6,357 nt of DNA from an uncultured Bacteroidales bacterium (GTDB lineage: Bacteria; Bacteroidota; Bacteroidia; Bacteroidales; Lentimicrobiaceae), in assembly GCA_937864935.1 (NCBI GenBank), contig CALMDN010000058.1, positions 1 through 6,357 of the forward strand, read 5' to 3'. Positions 6,203 through 6,357 of the stretch are shown in pieces; the first letter of the stretch is position 1, and every line of letters starts with the position of its first letter. The position numbers and the translations under genes are program-made. A model generated the notes under the pieces. The model was not told where the DNA came from. It did not search any database and saw nothing but the letters and a program-made list of their open reading frames with translations.

Positions 6203-6218
6203 AATGATTTATATCACT
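6203..6218. promoter_or_regulatory. FNR/CRP-family-like palindrome
   Basis: TGAT-TTAT-ATCA (6205-6216) is a perfect dyad with the half-site and 4-base spacing of FNR-type sites (TTGAT-N4-ATCAA); the outermost bases differ from the consensus (A and C). Control by an oxygen- or redox-sensing Crp/Fnr regulator would suit an anaerobic sulfur reductase. The site is about 210 bases upstream of psrA and about 150 from the suggested start site, which is far for direct activation, so it may serve another promoter or be chance. Confidence 0.3.
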
Positions 6219-6313
6219 ATTTAGAATCCTTATAAATTTATCTGTTTCGTTAACAACAGGTTACCAATAAGCCCCTTTCCCTAATCTAAATTATAGTTGT
6301 CCGGTTAAATTAT

Positions 6314-6341
6314 GAGATTCTTCGCTAACGCTCAGAATGAC
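6314..6341. repeat. Palindromic dispersed-type intergenic repeat
   Basis: The core at 6317-6338 is an imperfect palindrome: ATTCT pairs with AGAAT at the ends and GC with GC next to the loop. It has the pattern GATTCTTCGCT...CTCAGAATGAC. I recall very similar elements scattered between genes in many environmental genomes, Bacteroidota among them; this rests on memory. A shortened relative may lie at 1020-1034. It marks an intergenic boundary and has no assignable function. Confidence 0.5.
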
Positions 6342-6357
6342 TATGAGTTACATGGGT

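Larger units (their letters stand above)
5995..6357. other. AT-rich upstream regulatory region without genes
   Basis: These 363 bases precede the first gene and contain no supported coding region on either strand. They hold a possible Bacteroidota-type promoter (6065-6072), a palindrome just upstream of it (6074-6087), a 7-bp inverted repeat (6157-6182), an FNR/CRP-like palindrome (6203-6218) and a palindromic dispersed-type repeat at the far end (6314-6341). A plus-strand frame beginning with ATG at 6313 runs off the window, but it lies mostly inside the repeat and is not credible as a gene start. Confidence 0.7.

Noticed and set aside
6313..6357. Plus-strand frame starting with ATG and open to the right edge
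   Set aside because: Most of it is the palindromic repeat element, and 15 codons without a motif or start signal do not support a gene.
1..6357. CRISPR array, tRNA, rRNA or insertion sequence
   Set aside because: No regularly spaced direct repeats, no cloverleaf with a TTCGA-type arm in a plausible context, no transposase-like frame and no terminal inverted repeats with target duplication were found.

Overview
The window carries one six-gene operon on the minus strand, transcribed from right to left, for periplasmic or membrane sulfur-compound metabolism. Probable source: a member of the Bacteroidota (inference). The start codons lack clear Shine-Dalgarno sequences, the only promoter-like box resembles the TAnnTTTG -7 element of that phylum, one spacer holds short A/T-rich AAAAAGT-type repeats of a kind I associate with these genomes, and the genes have moderate GC with AT-rich flanks.

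Layout in transcription order. A regulatory region (about 5995-6357) contains a possible promoter, several small inverted repeats, an FNR/CRP-like palindrome and a dispersed-type repeat. It is followed by a Tat-exported molybdopterin reductase subunit of the PsrA/PhsA type (5994-3745), a four-cluster ferredoxin subunit of the PsrB type (3748-3212, overlapping its neighbour by 4 bases), and a PsrC/NrfD eight-helix quinone-interacting membrane subunit (3198-2257). Then come two half-size YeeE/YedE (TsuA/PmpA-PmpB type) sulfur transporter proteins (2223-1699 and 1664-1074). After a 228-base spacer with a large imperfect hairpin comes an exported rhodanese-like protein (845-201), closed by a strong 11-bp-stem terminator (144-176).

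How the genes may work together. PsrABC would take electrons from menaquinol and reduce polysulfide, sulfur or thiosulfate outside the cytoplasmic membrane. The rhodanese-like protein would be the sulfur-binding partner, comparable in role to the Sud protein of Wolinella. The YeeE/YedE pair would move a sulfur species across the membrane.

The most unusual point is the rhodanese-like protein. The catalytic-loop cysteine is replaced by glycine (residue 115), and the only cysteine of the whole protein is the penultimate residue (213), at the end of a long flexible Lys/Pro/Ala-rich tail. This suggests a swinging-arm sulfur carrier, similar in geometry to the C-terminal arm of DsrC/TusE, built on a rhodanese scaffold. 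No RNA genes, insertion sequences or CRISPR arrays were seen.
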